Below, piece by piece: positions 29,058-39,016 of a stretch of 64,000 nt of DNA (position 1 is the stretch's first letter; each line of letters starts with the position of its first letter). This DNA comes from Bordetella sp. (GTDB taxonomy: Bacteria > Pseudomonadota > Gammaproteobacteria > Burkholderiales > Burkholderiaceae_B). The notes beneath the pieces are model-generated. The model searched no databases and was not told the origin of the DNA. It saw nothing but the letters and a program-made list of their open reading frames with translations. The stretch lies in assembly GCA_022818765.1 (NCBI GenBank), contig CP063810.1, positions 769,309 to 833,308 of the forward strand. Direction: 5' to 3'. The translations under genes were made by a program, and so were the position numbers.

Positions 29058-29453
29058 ATGAGTCAAGAAACTTTACTTGCATTTGATTTTGGAGAAAAAA
29101 AAATAGGAGTTGCTATTGGAAATTCTTTACTTCGAATTGCTAGTCCATTAGAGATCATTTTGTCTGAAATTCGAACCATACGTTTTAATAGAATTAATCA
29201 ACTATTAAAAAAATGGATGCCGGATAGAGTTATTGTTGGATTATCGATTAATAATATAAGTGAAAGTGATAGATTAAGTAAACAACGATGTTGTCGATTT
29301 GCCAACCAATTGCGGGCATATTACAAATTAAGAGTTGAGTTAGTTGATGAATTTGCTTCAAGTTGTGAAGCTCAAGAAATATTAGGAAATAATCATCATG
29401 ATGATGCATTGGCTGCTTCTGTCATTTTGCAAAGATACTTAAATTCTATTTAA
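29058..29453 (+). CDS. ruvX: YqgF/RuvX-type putative Holliday junction resolvase / pre-16S rRNA nuclease
   Basis: RNase H-fold protein of 131 residues. The first catalytic Asp is in 'LLAFDFGEKKIGVAIG', the Glu in 'VELVDEFASSCEAQEIL', the last Asp pair in 'NNHHDDALAASVILQRYL'. In most family members the central motif reads DERxSS or DERxT; here the Arg is replaced (DEFASS), while the acidic residues remain. In E. coli YqgF takes part in 16S rRNA 5'-end processing and is essential. Its 3' end overlaps apaH by 8 bases, tail to tail. Confidence 0.88.
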   Translation: MSQETLLAFDFGEKKIGVAIGNSLLRIASPLEIILSEIRTIRFNRINQLLKKWMPDRVIVGLSINNISESDRLSKQRCCRFANQLRAYYKLRVELVDEFASSCEAQEILGNNHHDDALAASVILQRYLNSI

Positions 29454-30258
29454 TTTTGTAAGGTACTTGAATCAATTCCCGATCATGTAATCGCATTGCA
29501 GTTAAACATTTACCCCATATACAACCTGTATCTAAACATATAATGTTATTTCGGATAAATAACCCAAGAGAAGACCAATGACCAAATAATATCGTGATAT
29601 CATCAGTCTTTCTATTTGGTATATCGAACCAAGGAATTAAATTTTTCAAAGTACCTTGATAAAAATTTTTTTCTGAAAAATCCATGTCTCCATTTAATTT
29701 ACAGAAACGAATATGTGTTAATGCCTTAACAATTGTTCGAATGTTTTTACAAGAATGAAGTTCTTGATTATTAAAGCAGATATTTTTATTTTTGTATATT
29801 TTTTTTATCTCATTTTTCCAGTTATTAGAACGTAGTAAATTTTCAATTTCAGATGCTAAGGATAATGTTTTAGATATATCCCAATTTGCTAATACACCTG
29901 CATGTACCATCAAGTGATTATGTTCAAAATGAGCTAATGGACGAAATCTCAACCAATTAATTAAATCTTGAAAATCCGGAGCATTTAAAATGCTATTTAA
30001 AGTTTCAGATTTTTCGTTTTCAATTCCAGCTGCTATAGCTAGCAAATATAAATCATGATTTCCAAGGACAGCTATACAGCGATTTTCTAATTTTATAATT
30101 CTATGTAATGTTTTTAAGGAATCTGGTCCTCGATTTACAAGATCTCCTGTAAACCAGAAATATGAGTTTGGATCAATTTGAAAAGAACGTTCTAATATTT
30201 TATTTAAAGGCAAGTAACAACCATGAACATCACCAATAACCCATATGCTATTATTCAT
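29446..30258 (-). CDS. apaH: Bis(5'-nucleosyl)-tetraphosphatase, symmetrical
   Basis: Hydrolyses Ap4A to two ADP; also removes Np4 caps from RNA in E. coli. 270 residues of the metallophosphatase fold: 'WVIGDVHGCYLPL' , 'FWFTGDLVNRGPDSLKTL', 'AVLGNHDLYLLAIA', 'LMVHAGVLANWDI', 'ILFGHWSSLGLF' and 'CLDTGCIWGKCLTAMRL' are all metal-site or active-site motifs. Starts one base after the end of lptG, which suggests translational coupling. Confidence 0.95.
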   Translation of the reverse strand: MNNSIWVIGDVHGCYLPLNKILERSFQIDPNSYFWFTGDLVNRGPDSLKTLHRIIKLENRCIAVLGNHDLYLLAIAAGIENEKSETLNSILNAPDFQDLINWLRFRPLAHFEHNHLMVHAGVLANWDISKTLSLASEIENLLRSNNWKNEIKKIYKNKNICFNNQELHSCKNIRTIVKALTHIRFCKLNGDMDFSEKNFYQGTLKNLIPWFDIPNRKTDDITILFGHWSSLGLFIRNNIICLDTGCIWGKCLTAMRLHDRELIQVPYKIK

Positions 30259-30259
30259 T

Positions 30260-31389
30260 TTAGAATTCCTTTAAATGCCAAAATATTACCCATGATAATA
30301 GCAATCCAGTAATGTTTGAAACCAATATACTTATATATGAATCTATATTCAATAACCATCCAATGTTAATTGCTAGTTGGTTAAAAATAAAAAATATTAT
30401 TCCAGAAAGAATTCTAATAAATATTTTATATTTATATTTCTATTTCCATGAATTTTAAGAAGAACAATAGAAGCAGAAATAGTTACCATAACAATTATGG
30501 TTAACGGATAGGTAAGTTTATGCCAAAGTGCTCTAGTTTGTTTTCTAGTCTGAAAACCATTTGTATTGAGATAATAAATATAATTGAATAATTCGTTAAT
30601 AGATAAATGTTCAGAATTGAAGAATTTTTCAAATACATATTCTGAATTTAGTTTTGTATCAATAATATACTTGTCAATTATTTCAGTTTTGATTATAGGT
30701 TCATTTTTCCGACATAAATCCAATTTTGGATGGGTTACTTCATTTTCCATAATATTTTTTTGTATTACATTCATTAATGTAATCATATTCTTTTCAAGAA
30801 ATCCTTGATTCGCAATTAAGCATTTAAGCAGTTTCAAATTTTCATTAAATTCATAAAGCATAATACCTTCAATCTGACCATTAGTTTTAATATTAGAAAT
30901 ATTAATAATTCTAATAATTTTATCTTCTATTTTCTCTTTAAACCAATATCCTGTTGAATGCAGGTTTTTTGATTCTTTATTAACAAATTTTGAATTTTGT
31001 TCTCTAATTTTTTTTTCTGAAATTGGTATTATATATTCAGATAAAATTAGAGAAAAAATTATAGCTGGTATGGTTATTAACCAAGTAGTTTTTAATAAAG
31101 ATGTATTACTTAATCCAGATATCTGGAAAATAACTAATACATTTTTCTTTGAAAGTTCAGAAAGAGAAAAAATATATCCAATAAGAAGCCCAATGGGTAA
31201 GAGATCATATAATAAAATTGGAAAACTAAGTATTTGTATATATAAAATATCAATAAATGAAAAATTGGTTTCTAGTTTATTTAGATCTTCTAATAAAGTA
31301 AAAAAAGAAAATAATCCTATTAAAAACAATAAAATTACAGCACTAGAACGGTAAACTTCATAAGTTAAGTAATAACGAACTGTTCGCAT
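30260..31389 (-). CDS. lptG: LPS export permease LptG, frameshifted as written
   Basis: YjgP/YjgQ-family permease that, with LptF and LptB, pulls lipopolysaccharide out of the inner membrane. The long frame (31389-30397) has four-helix N-terminal part 'VYRSSAVILLFLIGLFSFF', 'LPIGLLIGYIFSLSEL', a beta-rich periplasmic part and 'LWHKLTYPLTIIVMVTISAS'. The last two helices are in another frame: 'IFIRILSGIIFFIFNQLAIN' and 'GLLLSWVIFWHLKEF'. One missing A/T at about 30424-30427 explains the break; repair gives 376 residues. Arg in 'RTVRYYLTYEVYR' at the N-terminus is typical. No lptF is next to it. Retention implies LPS is still made. Confidence 0.87.
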
Positions 31390-31431
31390 GAAAATATAGA
31401 ATTCTTAGCATTCAACAAGTTTTGATATTTC

Positions 31432-32301
31432 TTATAAATTTTTAGGCATATTTCTAAGAGAAGTTAATACAGGGTAAATATTCGGGTAAATTCTATGCCA
31501 AACAAAAAAACTTTCTGCAGCTTGTAAGACAAGCATACCTAAACCATCAAAACATTGTTTTGCACCATTTCTTTTGGCATTTTTCATAAATATTGTGTCA
31601 TTAATCCCATACATCATATCGTATGCTGTGGAATTATCTGCATAAATTTTTTCAGGAATATTAGGTAATACATTTTTCAAACTGCTAGTTGTTGCATTAA
31701 TAACTAAATTCCATTTATCTTGTTGAGAACTTTCTAAATTTCCAGAACTAATTATTGTTGATCTTTGATCAGTATACTGATTAACAAATTGACAAATTTC
31801 TTGAGCTTTTTCTGATGTTCGATTAACAATATGTATATGTTCACATCCTTCTTCAGATAAAGGTCCTAAGATACCTCTAGCTGCTCCTCCTGCTCCAATC
31901 AATAAAACTTTTGATCCTTTTAAAGCTATATTTTTTAAATATAAATCCTTAATAAATCCAATACCATCTGTATTATGACCATGCCATTCACCATTTTTTG
32001 TAAAATACAAAGTATTGACTGATTTTGCTAAGGAAGCATGCTTGGAAATGTTTCCATTACATTTGATTAATGATTTAAAAATTTCTTCTTTAAAAGGAAC
32101 AGTTATATTTAATCCTTTACCTCCTGATTCAATAAATTTTTTTATATTATCGAAAAGATTAGTTCTTGTTGCTAATAAAAGTTCGTATTTAATATGCAAA
32201 TTAAATTGTTCTGAAAACAAATTATGGATTCTGGGTGAATAGCTGTGCTTAATTGGATTGCCGATGACTGCATAATAATTTCTGTGAATTTTTTTTATCA
32301 T
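31432..32301 (-). CDS. aroE: Shikimate dehydrogenase (NADP)
   Basis: Reduces 3-dehydroshikimate to shikimate. 289 residues: substrate-binding 'AVIGNPIKHSYSPRIHNLF', catalytic Lys/Asp in 'LNITVPFKEE' and 'HGHNTDGIGF', Rossmann motif 'VLLIGAGGAARGIL' with 'VNRTSEKA', and the C-terminal 'DGLGMLVLQAAESFFVW'. aroQ at 34.9 kb supplies the preceding step. It lies downstream of the RNB exoribonuclease gene, as in Bordetella, with the usual neighbour mtgA missing. Confidence 0.96.
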   Translation of the reverse strand: MIKKIHRNYYAVIGNPIKHSYSPRIHNLFSEQFNLHIKYELLLATRTNLFDNIKKFIESGGKGLNITVPFKEEIFKSLIKCNGNISKHASLAKSVNTLYFTKNGEWHGHNTDGIGFIKDLYLKNIALKGSKVLLIGAGGAARGILGPLSEEGCEHIHIVNRTSEKAQEICQFVNQYTDQRSTIISSGNLESSQQDKWNLVINATTSSLKNVLPNIPEKIYADNSTAYDMMYGINDTIFMKNAKRNGAKQCFDGLGMLVLQAAESFFVWHRIYPNIYPVLTSLRNMPKNL

Positions 32302-32325
32302 AATTGAAAATTGATTGTTTTAATG

Positions 32326-34283
32326 TTAAATCATTAAATAAAACAGATTAAATATGTTTTTCAAAAATTTTTGATTTTTTATTTTTGAATTTAATAGATA
32401 TTCTTTAAATTTTTTTATGTAAGAACATTTTAATTCAAGTTTTAACTCGTTTATTTCTGAAATTTTAATTTCAATAGAATCACCATTTTCCAGTAAAGGT
32501 AAATTTTTAATACGAGTTGTGAGAGGAATATTACTTAAACGGACAATATCATTTCTCAATACCCTTGCTTCGGTAGATTTTATTCCTCTTTGATTTAACC
32601 ATCTTAAGCACCAATAACGTTCAACAGTATTTTGAAAATAGGATCGAGCAGTATATTTTTCTTGAAAAGTTTCAATAATCTCAAAGAGATCGTTTTCAAA
32701 AGATTTAAAGGGAGCTACGAATGGAGCTGAAATTCCATATTTAACTACCGAAATTAGCTGCCATTGATTGATTAAATCAACATATCGTCTTAAAGGTGAT
32801 GTACTCCAAATATATTGGGATACACCAATGCCTTCATGTGGCAATGGTTGAGTACTCATGCGAACTTTTCCTCCTTGTTGAGAACGATAAATTCCAGGCA
32901 CATTGTTTTTTCTAAGGAGATCAGCCCATAAAGTATTTGCAAGAATCATAAATTCAGAAACGATAAAATCTAAAGGAGCATCACGTTCTCTAGGAATTAT
33001 ATATATTGGTGTTTTAGGATTATTTGGTTCACCATCAAGACGAAAATCATATTCTTCTCGAAAGTTTTTTTCAATTTTACCAGGAAAAGAATTTCGTTTT
33101 TTTGATAGAAGATTTGCTAATAACCACAAGGGACGAACCCAATTTTCATAAGGAATGTCAGAATTTAAATCATTTAATAAATTTTTGGTGAAAATTTTTT
33201 CCAAAAGATTATTTCGCAAATTTTTGCGAACGATAATATTTTCTAAAATAGAATTTGATTCAAGAATTTGTCCATTAATTTGATCAAATGTAACATAAAG
33301 AGATAATGCAGGAACCTCGCGGCCAGCATCTAATGAAAATTTTTTTATCACAGATTCAGGTTGCATAGTAATTTTTTCACCTGGTAGATAAATTGTCGAT
33401 GACCGTTTTCTTGCAAGCCTATCATAGTCGCTGTTGCGAGTAACTTCTAGTCCTGGTGCTGAAATATGAATACCTACCTGTATGTTTTTATCTTTTAAGA
33501 TCTTCACTGAAAATGCATCATCAATTTCTGTAGTTTCTGTGTTATCAATTGAATAAATTTCTGCTGGTGATAATGGAAATTTATAATTAACATTTAATTT
33601 AGGTAGATCGGGAAAATTTATCCCATCTGGAAAATTTTTTTTAAAAAAACATTCTTTTATAAATACTAGTGAATTTGGCCATTTACCTAAATCTAATAGT
33701 AAATTTTCAGGTTTTTTTCGAAGGTTCTTACACGCAATATCTAAAGCTTTCCATTGGATAGAATTTTTATCTGGACATGTAACTAATGATTCAGCAATAT
33801 TACTAATAGCTGGGGTAGTATCCCATTAACCATATCTTTGGCCCATTTTTTTTGTTGAAATATCTGTTTTTGTTTTTTTTCTAATGTCACTAAAGCTTGT
33901 TTTAAAACTTCAGTTGAAACAGATCGGTATAATCCTTTTCCACATTTATAAAAATGCATGTTTGCATTATTTAATAAAATTATTATGCTAGCTAATTCAA
34001 CTGGAAGAGGATAATGACCGAAATAATCATTGGCTAAATTTGATGCAGTGAAAATTTCTTTTGGAGAACATTCCCATAAAAGCTGGAGATCAAGATCTTT
34101 AGATAATTCCTGGGCTTGATTTAGCAGTATATCAGGTTCTGGTGTTTGAAATGTAAATAGAATATTGCTACTTTTAATTTTTATTTGTTTACCCGATTTG
34201 CATTCTAATTTAATATGTTTTTCTGTTTCTGACAAAATTGTTCCTGTTTTAAAGATAGATCTATCTTCATAAAAAATGTACAT
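32326..34283 (-). CDS. RNB-domain exoribonuclease (RNase II/R family), frameshifted as written
   Basis: Degrades RNA 3' to 5'. The first frame (34283-33783) carries the betaproteobacterial N-terminal part ('IFYEDRSIFKTGTILSE', 'YFGHYPLP'). It breaks at CCC 33822-33824; the other frame continues 'TTPAISNIAESLVTCPD' and reaches the catalytic 'TTEIDDAFSV', 'VGIHISAPGLEV', 'YLPGEKITMQP' and 'RMSTQPLPHEGIGVSQYIWS' with 'SPLRRYVDLINQWQL'. Restoring one base gives 652 residues. All catalytic Asp are present. The extreme C-terminus is divergent and may lack a full S1 domain. The N-terminal region differs from E. coli RNase R and RNase II, so I leave the symbol blank. Confidence 0.85.
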
Positions 34284-34421
34284 TTTTTAGATCCATTGTA
34301 AATGATAAATAATAACTAAATTTTAAAAAAGCAAATTGGCAAAAATTAATATTTGTAATTTTAAGATTGGATTAATATGTGTAAAAAAATTGCTAAAATC
34401 TAGGAATATTGAATTATAATT

Positions 34422-34464
34422 AATTTGATCTTGATGATTTTCTGAAAATCATCAAGATCAAATT
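34422..34464 (+). terminator. 21-bp-arm hairpin followed by T-rich tract, no upstream gene on this strand
   Basis: The arms begin AATTTGATCTTGATGATTTT and are perfectly complementary over 21 bases around a single T; the real loop would open a few pairs. The + strand continues TTATTTTT, as in an intrinsic terminator. No + strand gene precedes it, so it may end a short RNA or stand in the aroQ leader. Confidence 0.5.
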
Positions 34465-34772
34465 TTATTTTTCATTCTATGAAAAATTCATTATTAGTTT
34501 CAAATATGAGTGGACATGAAGAATCATAGTACCATTTAAGAAAAATATTTCTCTGTTTGAAATCTAAATTCTTTTATGAAAATTAATTCTCCTGTTTGAT
34601 ATTTTAAAAAGAAATAGAATAATGTTTTTCTATGAGATAGAATTCATTATTTTTATATTTTATAAATAATAATTTTTTAGAAAATTGAAGGAATTAAAAA
34701 ATATCTTGATTTATATAAATTAAATTAATGTATTTATATAAATTATATTAATGTTTTTCATATAGAATATAA

Positions 34773-34809
34773 ATGAATATCATTCAAATTCAATTTGAAT
34801 GATATTCAT
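34773..34809. repeat. 37-bp near-perfect palindrome upstream of aroQ
   Basis: Two 18-base arms (ATGAATATCATTCAAATT and its complement) around a single C, about 50 bases before the aroQ start. No T-run follows. It could be a hairpin in the aroQ 5' leader or a protein-binding site. Confidence 0.6.
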
Positions 34810-34857
34810 GAGTGATTATTTGCTATTTATATAAAAATTATTATTTTTTTTAAAACA

Positions 34858-35289
34858 ATGAAACGCATATTCGTAATGCATGGTCCAAATCTAAATTTAT
34901 TGGGTAAAAGAGAACCTCATATTTATGGAAATGCTACTTTGGATCAGATTAATTTAAATCTTAGAAAAATAGCTGATGATGCAAATGCAAGAGTCTCTAT
35001 TGTTCAAAGCAATCATGAAGGCATTTTAATTGATGCTATTCAAGATGAGAATCAAAAAGGTATCGATTTTATGATTATAAATGCGGGAGCGTATACACAT
35101 ACAAGCATAGCTTTGCGTGATACATTATCTGCTATTTCCATTCCATTTATAGAGGTTCATTTATCTAATTTAAGTAAACGTGAATCATTTCGAAATCATT
35201 CTTATCTTTCTGATATTGCTGTTGGATTGATTATGGGTTTGGGAGTAGATGGTTATGAAATGGCTTTGCGCTATGCATTAAAAAATTAA
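34858..35289 (+). CDS. aroQ: 3-dehydroquinate dehydratase, type II
   Basis: Third step of the shikimate pathway. 143 residues. '[21 protein letters not shown]' with the catalytic Tyr (about 24), '[13 protein letters not shown]', '[20 protein letters not shown]', and '[20 protein letters not shown]' are the family signatures, including the catalytic His in EVHLSN. Located directly before accB, the usual betaproteobacterial order. Confidence 0.97.
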   Translation: MKRIFVMHGPNLNLLGKREPHIYGNATLDQINLNLRKIADDANARVSIVQSNHEGILIDAIQDENQKGIDFMIINAGAYTHTSIALRDTLSAISIPFIEVHLSNLSKRESFRNHSYLSDIAVGLIMGLGVDGYEMALRYALKN

Positions 35290-35403
35290 ATTTTACTTAA
35301 TTTAGATGGTATTCATTTGTATCTCTATTGAGATATATCATACTTTTTTTAAAAGTAGAACGTTCTTTTTTATGTAATAATCAATATTAATTTGGAAAGT
35401 TAT

Positions 35404-35829
35404 ATGAACCTCCGAAAACTTAAAACTTTGATTGATCTGGTGTCTGAATCAGGCATCACCGAACTCGAAATTACGGAGGAAAAAGGAAAAGTTAGAATTG
35501 TAAAGTTTTCGAACACAACTAATTCTTTATCTCATAATAATGAAGTTATTCTTCCTGTTTCTTCTTCTCCTACTCCATCTAAAACAACACTTCATGGTCA
35601 TATTGTCAAATCACCTATGGTTGGTACTTTTTACCGTTCACCAAACCCTGGATCTGCTCCATTTGTTAATGTAGGTCAAATTGTTAAAGAAGGCGATATT
35701 TTATGTATTTTAGAAGCAATGAAATTGCTAAATGAAATTGAAGCAGATAAACCAGGAATTATCAAGGAAATTATGGTTGAAAATGGTGAGCCAGTTGAAT
35801 ATGGACAACCTTTATTTGTTATCGGGTAA
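35404..35829 (+). CDS. accB: Biotin carboxyl carrier protein of acetyl-CoA carboxylase
   Basis: Carries biotin between the biotin carboxylase and carboxyltransferase parts of acetyl-CoA carboxylase. ATG at 35404 gives [13 protein letters not shown], the common start, preceded by GGAAAG; 141 residues. The C-terminal biotinyl domain contains '[14 protein letters not shown]' with Lys107 as the biotinylation site. The middle is a Ser/Thr/Pro linker. Followed by accC after 11 bases. Confidence 0.96.
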   Translation: MNLRKLKTLIDLVSESGITELEITEEKGKVRIVKFSNTTNSLSHNNEVILPVSSSPTPSKTTLHGHIVKSPMVGTFYRSPNPGSAPFVNVGQIVKEGDILCILEAMKLLNEIEADKPGIIKEIMVENGEPVEYGQPLFVIG

Positions 35830-35840
35830 ACAATCAAAAA

Positions 35841-37190
35841 ATGTTTAGAAAGATATTAATTGCTAATCGGGGCGAAATTGCCCTACGAATTCAACGATCT
35901 TGTCGAGAGATGGGTATTAGAACGGTTGTTGCTCATTCAGAGGCTGATCGTGATGCAAAGTATGTTCGATTAGCTGATGAATCTGTTTGTATAGGTCCAG
36001 CTTTATCAAAAGATAGTTATTTGAACATGCCAGCTATTATTTCTGCAGCTGAAGTAACAGATTCTGAAGCTATCCATCCTGGTTATGGATTTTTATCTGA
36101 AAATGCTGATTTTGCTGAACGTGTTGAAAAAAGTGGTTTTGTTTTTATTGGCCCACGGTCGGAAACAATCCGCCAAATGGGAAATAAAGTTTATGCAAAA
36201 CATTTCATGAAAGAAGCAGGTTTGCATGTTGTCCCTGGATCAAAAAGTTCATTACCAAATGATCCTAAACTAATTTTAAAGATAGCTGATGAGATTGGTT
36301 ATCCTATTATTATTAAAGCAGCTGGTGGAGGTGGAGGCAGAGGAATGCGTGTTGTTAAAACAAGCGACACATTAATAAATTCTGTAATATTAACGCGTTC
36401 TGAAGCTAATGCTGCCTTTAATAATCAAGATGTTTATATAGAAAAATTTTTGGAAAAACCTCGACATATTGAAATTCAAGTTTTATCCGATGGCAATGAA
36501 AATGCAATTTGGTTAGGTGATCGAGATTGTTCTACCCAAAGGAGGAACCAAAAAATTATTGAAGAAGCACCTGCAATTGGTATTGATCGTAATCTTATAA
36601 ACTATGTTGGCGCTTGTTGTGTTGATGCATGTAAAAAAATGCGATATCGTGGATTAGGAACTTTTGAATTTTTATTTGAAAATAACAAGTTTTACTTTAT
36701 TGAAATGAATGCACGAATTCAAGTTGAGCATCCTATTACAGAATTAGTGACAGGTATAGATTTAGTTCAAGAACAAATTAAAGTGTCTTCAGGAGAACAT
36801 TTTGGAATTAAGCAATCTGATATTAAAATTAGTGGGCATGCTATAGAATGTAGAATTAATGCAGAAGACCCATTTAAATTTATCCCTCATCCAGGATATA
36901 TCACTAATTGGCATACACCAGGCGGACCTGGAATACGAGTGGATTCACATGTATTTAATGGCTATTTTGTACCACCTTATTATGATTCTATGATAGCCAA
37001 AATTATATCTTATGGAAAAACACGTGAACAAGCAATAGAACGTATGAAGATTGGATTATCTGAGATGGTTGTGGAAGGAATTTTAACAAATATTGCTTTA
37101 CACCGTGAATTGTTACAAAACTCTAATTTTATTAAAGGATGTACGGATATACATTTTTTAGAAAACGATTTTTTAAACAAGCGTTTATAA
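35841..37190 (+). CDS. accC: Biotin carboxylase subunit of acetyl-CoA carboxylase
   Basis: ATP-dependent carboxylation of the AccB biotin. 449 residues of ATP-grasp fold: '[20 protein letters not shown]', '[18 protein letters not shown]', glycine-rich ATP loop '[15 protein letters not shown]', '[19 protein letters not shown]', and '[20 protein letters not shown]'. Full length and highly conserved. It ends 1 base before the convergent yggT. Confidence 0.97.
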   Translation: MFRKILIANRGEIALRIQRSCREMGIRTVVAHSEADRDAKYVRLADESVCIGPALSKDSYLNMPAIISAAEVTDSEAIHPGYGFLSENADFAERVEKSGFVFIGPRSETIRQMGNKVYAKHFMKEAGLHVVPGSKSSLPNDPKLILKIADEIGYPIIIKAAGGGGGRGMRVVKTSDTLINSVILTRSEANAAFNNQDVYIEKFLEKPRHIEIQVLSDGNENAIWLGDRDCSTQRRNQKIIEEAPAIGIDRNLINYVGACCVDACKKMRYRGLGTFEFLFENNKFYFIEMNARIQVEHPITELVTGIDLVQEQIKVSSGEHFGIKQSDIKISGHAIECRINAEDPFKFIPHPGYITNWHTPGGPGIRVDSHVFNGYFVPPYYDSMIAKIISYGKTREQAIERMKIGLSEMVVEGILTNIALHRELLQNSNFIKGCTDIHFLENDFLNKRL

Positions 37191-37191
37191 T

Positions 37192-37755
37192 TTAGATTTT
37201 TAATAAATAAAATATAATCCGTGTTTGTATCATCAGTCCTACTTGACTTAATACTAAAATAATTAATGGAGAGAAATCAATAATTGTTGTAGATGGAAGC
37301 ATTTTTCTAATAGGATCGAGCAAAGGTGCAGTTAATATTTTCAGTAATGACATCATAGGAGCCATAGGATTTAACCAAGATAAAATTGTTTGAATTAAGG
37401 TTAACCAAATGATTAGATTGAGAGACCATTTTGAAATAGTAACAAAAGCTGCAATAATTAGACTTCCAGTTAGATGAGAAGGAATTAAATTCTTCCAAGT
37501 GGACATCCATATAGAGATTAAATATACTAAGGCTGTTAGCCAAGATCCAATCAAACTTGACCAGTCCAGATTAGGTCCAGGACGCACTATTTTTTGTATT
37601 GGAATAATTAACCAATCAGTGATTTGTATAACAGATCGTGATAAAGGATGAAATGAATGGAGTCTTATTGAATATATCCATATTCGCGTAATCAATGCGG
37701 CTCCAAATAGATTAAAAGTAATTTCAAGTAAAAATCGCAAAATATCACCAAACAT
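37192..37755 (-). CDS. yggT: YggT family membrane protein
   Basis: 187-residue integral membrane protein with two YggT repeats, each a pair of hydrophobic segments with a loop: 'SVIQITDWLIIPIQKIVRPG' in the first and 'LKILTAPLLDPIRKMLPS' in the second, the typical (T/A)xxxxxPIRxxxP pattern. The family is linked to envelope or cation homeostasis in E. coli, but its job is unclear. Alone on the minus strand between accC and nrdB. Confidence 0.9.
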   Translation of the reverse strand: MFGDILRFLLEITFNLFGAALITRIWIYSIRLHSFHPLSRSVIQITDWLIIPIQKIVRPGPNLDWSSLIGSWLTALVYLISIWMSTWKNLIPSHLTGSLIIAAFVTISKWSLNLIIWLTLIQTILSWLNPMAPMMSLLKILTAPLLDPIRKMLPSTTIIDFSPLIILVLSQVGLMIQTRIIFYLLKI

Positions 37756-37882
37756 ATGGAATATTTCCGTAAGTATTATATTTTTATAAAGTTGATATTA
37801 GGATATTTTTGTTTTAAAACTTTATTTATCCTAATGCTGGTAAATTGTATGTTTTATTTAAATAAAATTTAATATTCAATCA

Positions 37883-38986
37883 TCATTCCCAATCCAAACT
37901 GCCTCCTGTTTGATATTCAATAACTCGGGTCTCAAAAAAATTACGTTCTTTTTTAAGATCAATCATTTCTGCCATCCATGGAAAAGGATTTTCCTCTCTT
38001 GAAAAAATTGAATTAATCCCTATTTGTTGACAACGGCGATTTGCAATAAAACGAAGATACGATTTGAACATAGTTGCATTTAATCCTAAAATACCACGTG
38101 GAATAGTATCTTCAGCATATGCATATTCAAGTTCAACAGCTTGATGAAATAATTCACGAATTTCATCTCTAAATTCTGAAGTCCATATTTCAGGATTTTC
38201 TAATTTAATTGTATTAATCAGATCTATACCAAAATTGCAATGCATAGATTCATCACGCAAAATATACATATATTGTTCAGCAGCTCCAGTCATTTTATTT
38301 TGACGACCCAAAGCTAAAATTTGAGTGAATCCTACGTAGAAAAATAAACCTTCCATTAAACATGCAAATACAATGAGTGACTTTAATAATTTTTGATTAG
38401 ATTCTGGGGTTCCTGTAATAAAACTTGGATCGGCAATACAATTGATAAAGGGTATTAGAAATTCATCTTTATTTCGTATTGAATTAATTTCATTATATGC
38501 ATTAAAAATTTCAGATTCATCTAAATCTAGACTTTCAACGATATATTGATATGCATGAGTATGAATAGCTTCTTCAAAAGCTTGTCGAAGCAAGAATTGC
38601 CGACATTCTGGAGCAGTAATATGCCGATATGTACCTAAAACTATGTTATTTGCAGCTAAAGAATCTGCTGTTGAAAAAAAACCTAAATTTCTTTTTACTA
38701 TTCGTCGTTCTTCTTCAGAAAGCCCATTTGGGGTTTTCCAAAGAGCTATATCCCGTGACATATTAATTTCTTGAGGCATCCAATGGTTAGAACATGAAGC
38801 TAAATATTTTTCCCATGCCCATTTATATTTAAATGGCACGAGTTGATTAACATCAGTTTTACCATTAATGATTCGTTTATCAACCATCTTCACGCGATTT
38901 GAATATAACTTAGCATCATCAAGATTGAAAGAATGACGGATTTTACTATTTGTTTCAATTTGAAGATTTTTTTCTGATTCTGTCAT
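37883..38986 (-). CDS. nrdB: Ribonucleoside-diphosphate reductase small subunit, class Ia
   Basis: Houses the di-iron tyrosyl radical cofactor. 367 residues; metal-binding segments '[19 protein letters not shown]' and '[18 protein letters not shown]', radical-site region '[16 protein letters not shown]', and the C-terminal tail that docks to NrdA. Preceded by nrdA with a 30-base gap, so the pair is co-transcribed from the nrdA promoter with its NrdR sites. Confidence 0.96.
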   Translation of the reverse strand: MTESEKNLQIETNSKIRHSFNLDDAKLYSNRVKMVDKRIINGKTDVNQLVPFKYKWAWEKYLASCSNHWMPQEINMSRDIALWKTPNGLSEEERRIVKRNLGFFSTADSLAANNIVLGTYRHITAPECRQFLLRQAFEEAIHTHAYQYIVESLDLDESEIFNAYNEINSIRNKDEFLIPFINCIADPSFITGTPESNQKLLKSLIVFACLMEGLFFYVGFTQILALGRQNKMTGAAEQYMYILRDESMHCNFGIDLINTIKLENPEIWTSEFRDEIRELFHQAVELEYAYAEDTIPRGILGLNATMFKSYLRFIANRRCQQIGINSIFSREENPFPWMAEMIDLKKERNFFETRVIEYQTGGSLDWE

Positions 38987-39016
38987 AAAATTAGGCTCCT
39001 AAAGATCAATTTAATA

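Larger units (their letters stand above)
34284..34857. other. Long divergent intergenic region between the RNB gene and aroQ
   Basis: 574 bases without a recognisable gene. It contains two long inverted repeats (34422-34464 and 34773-34809, listed separately) and a perfect TATAAT at 34415-34420 just left of the first. I see no coding potential. It could hold a small RNA or only decayed DNA. Confidence 0.5.
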
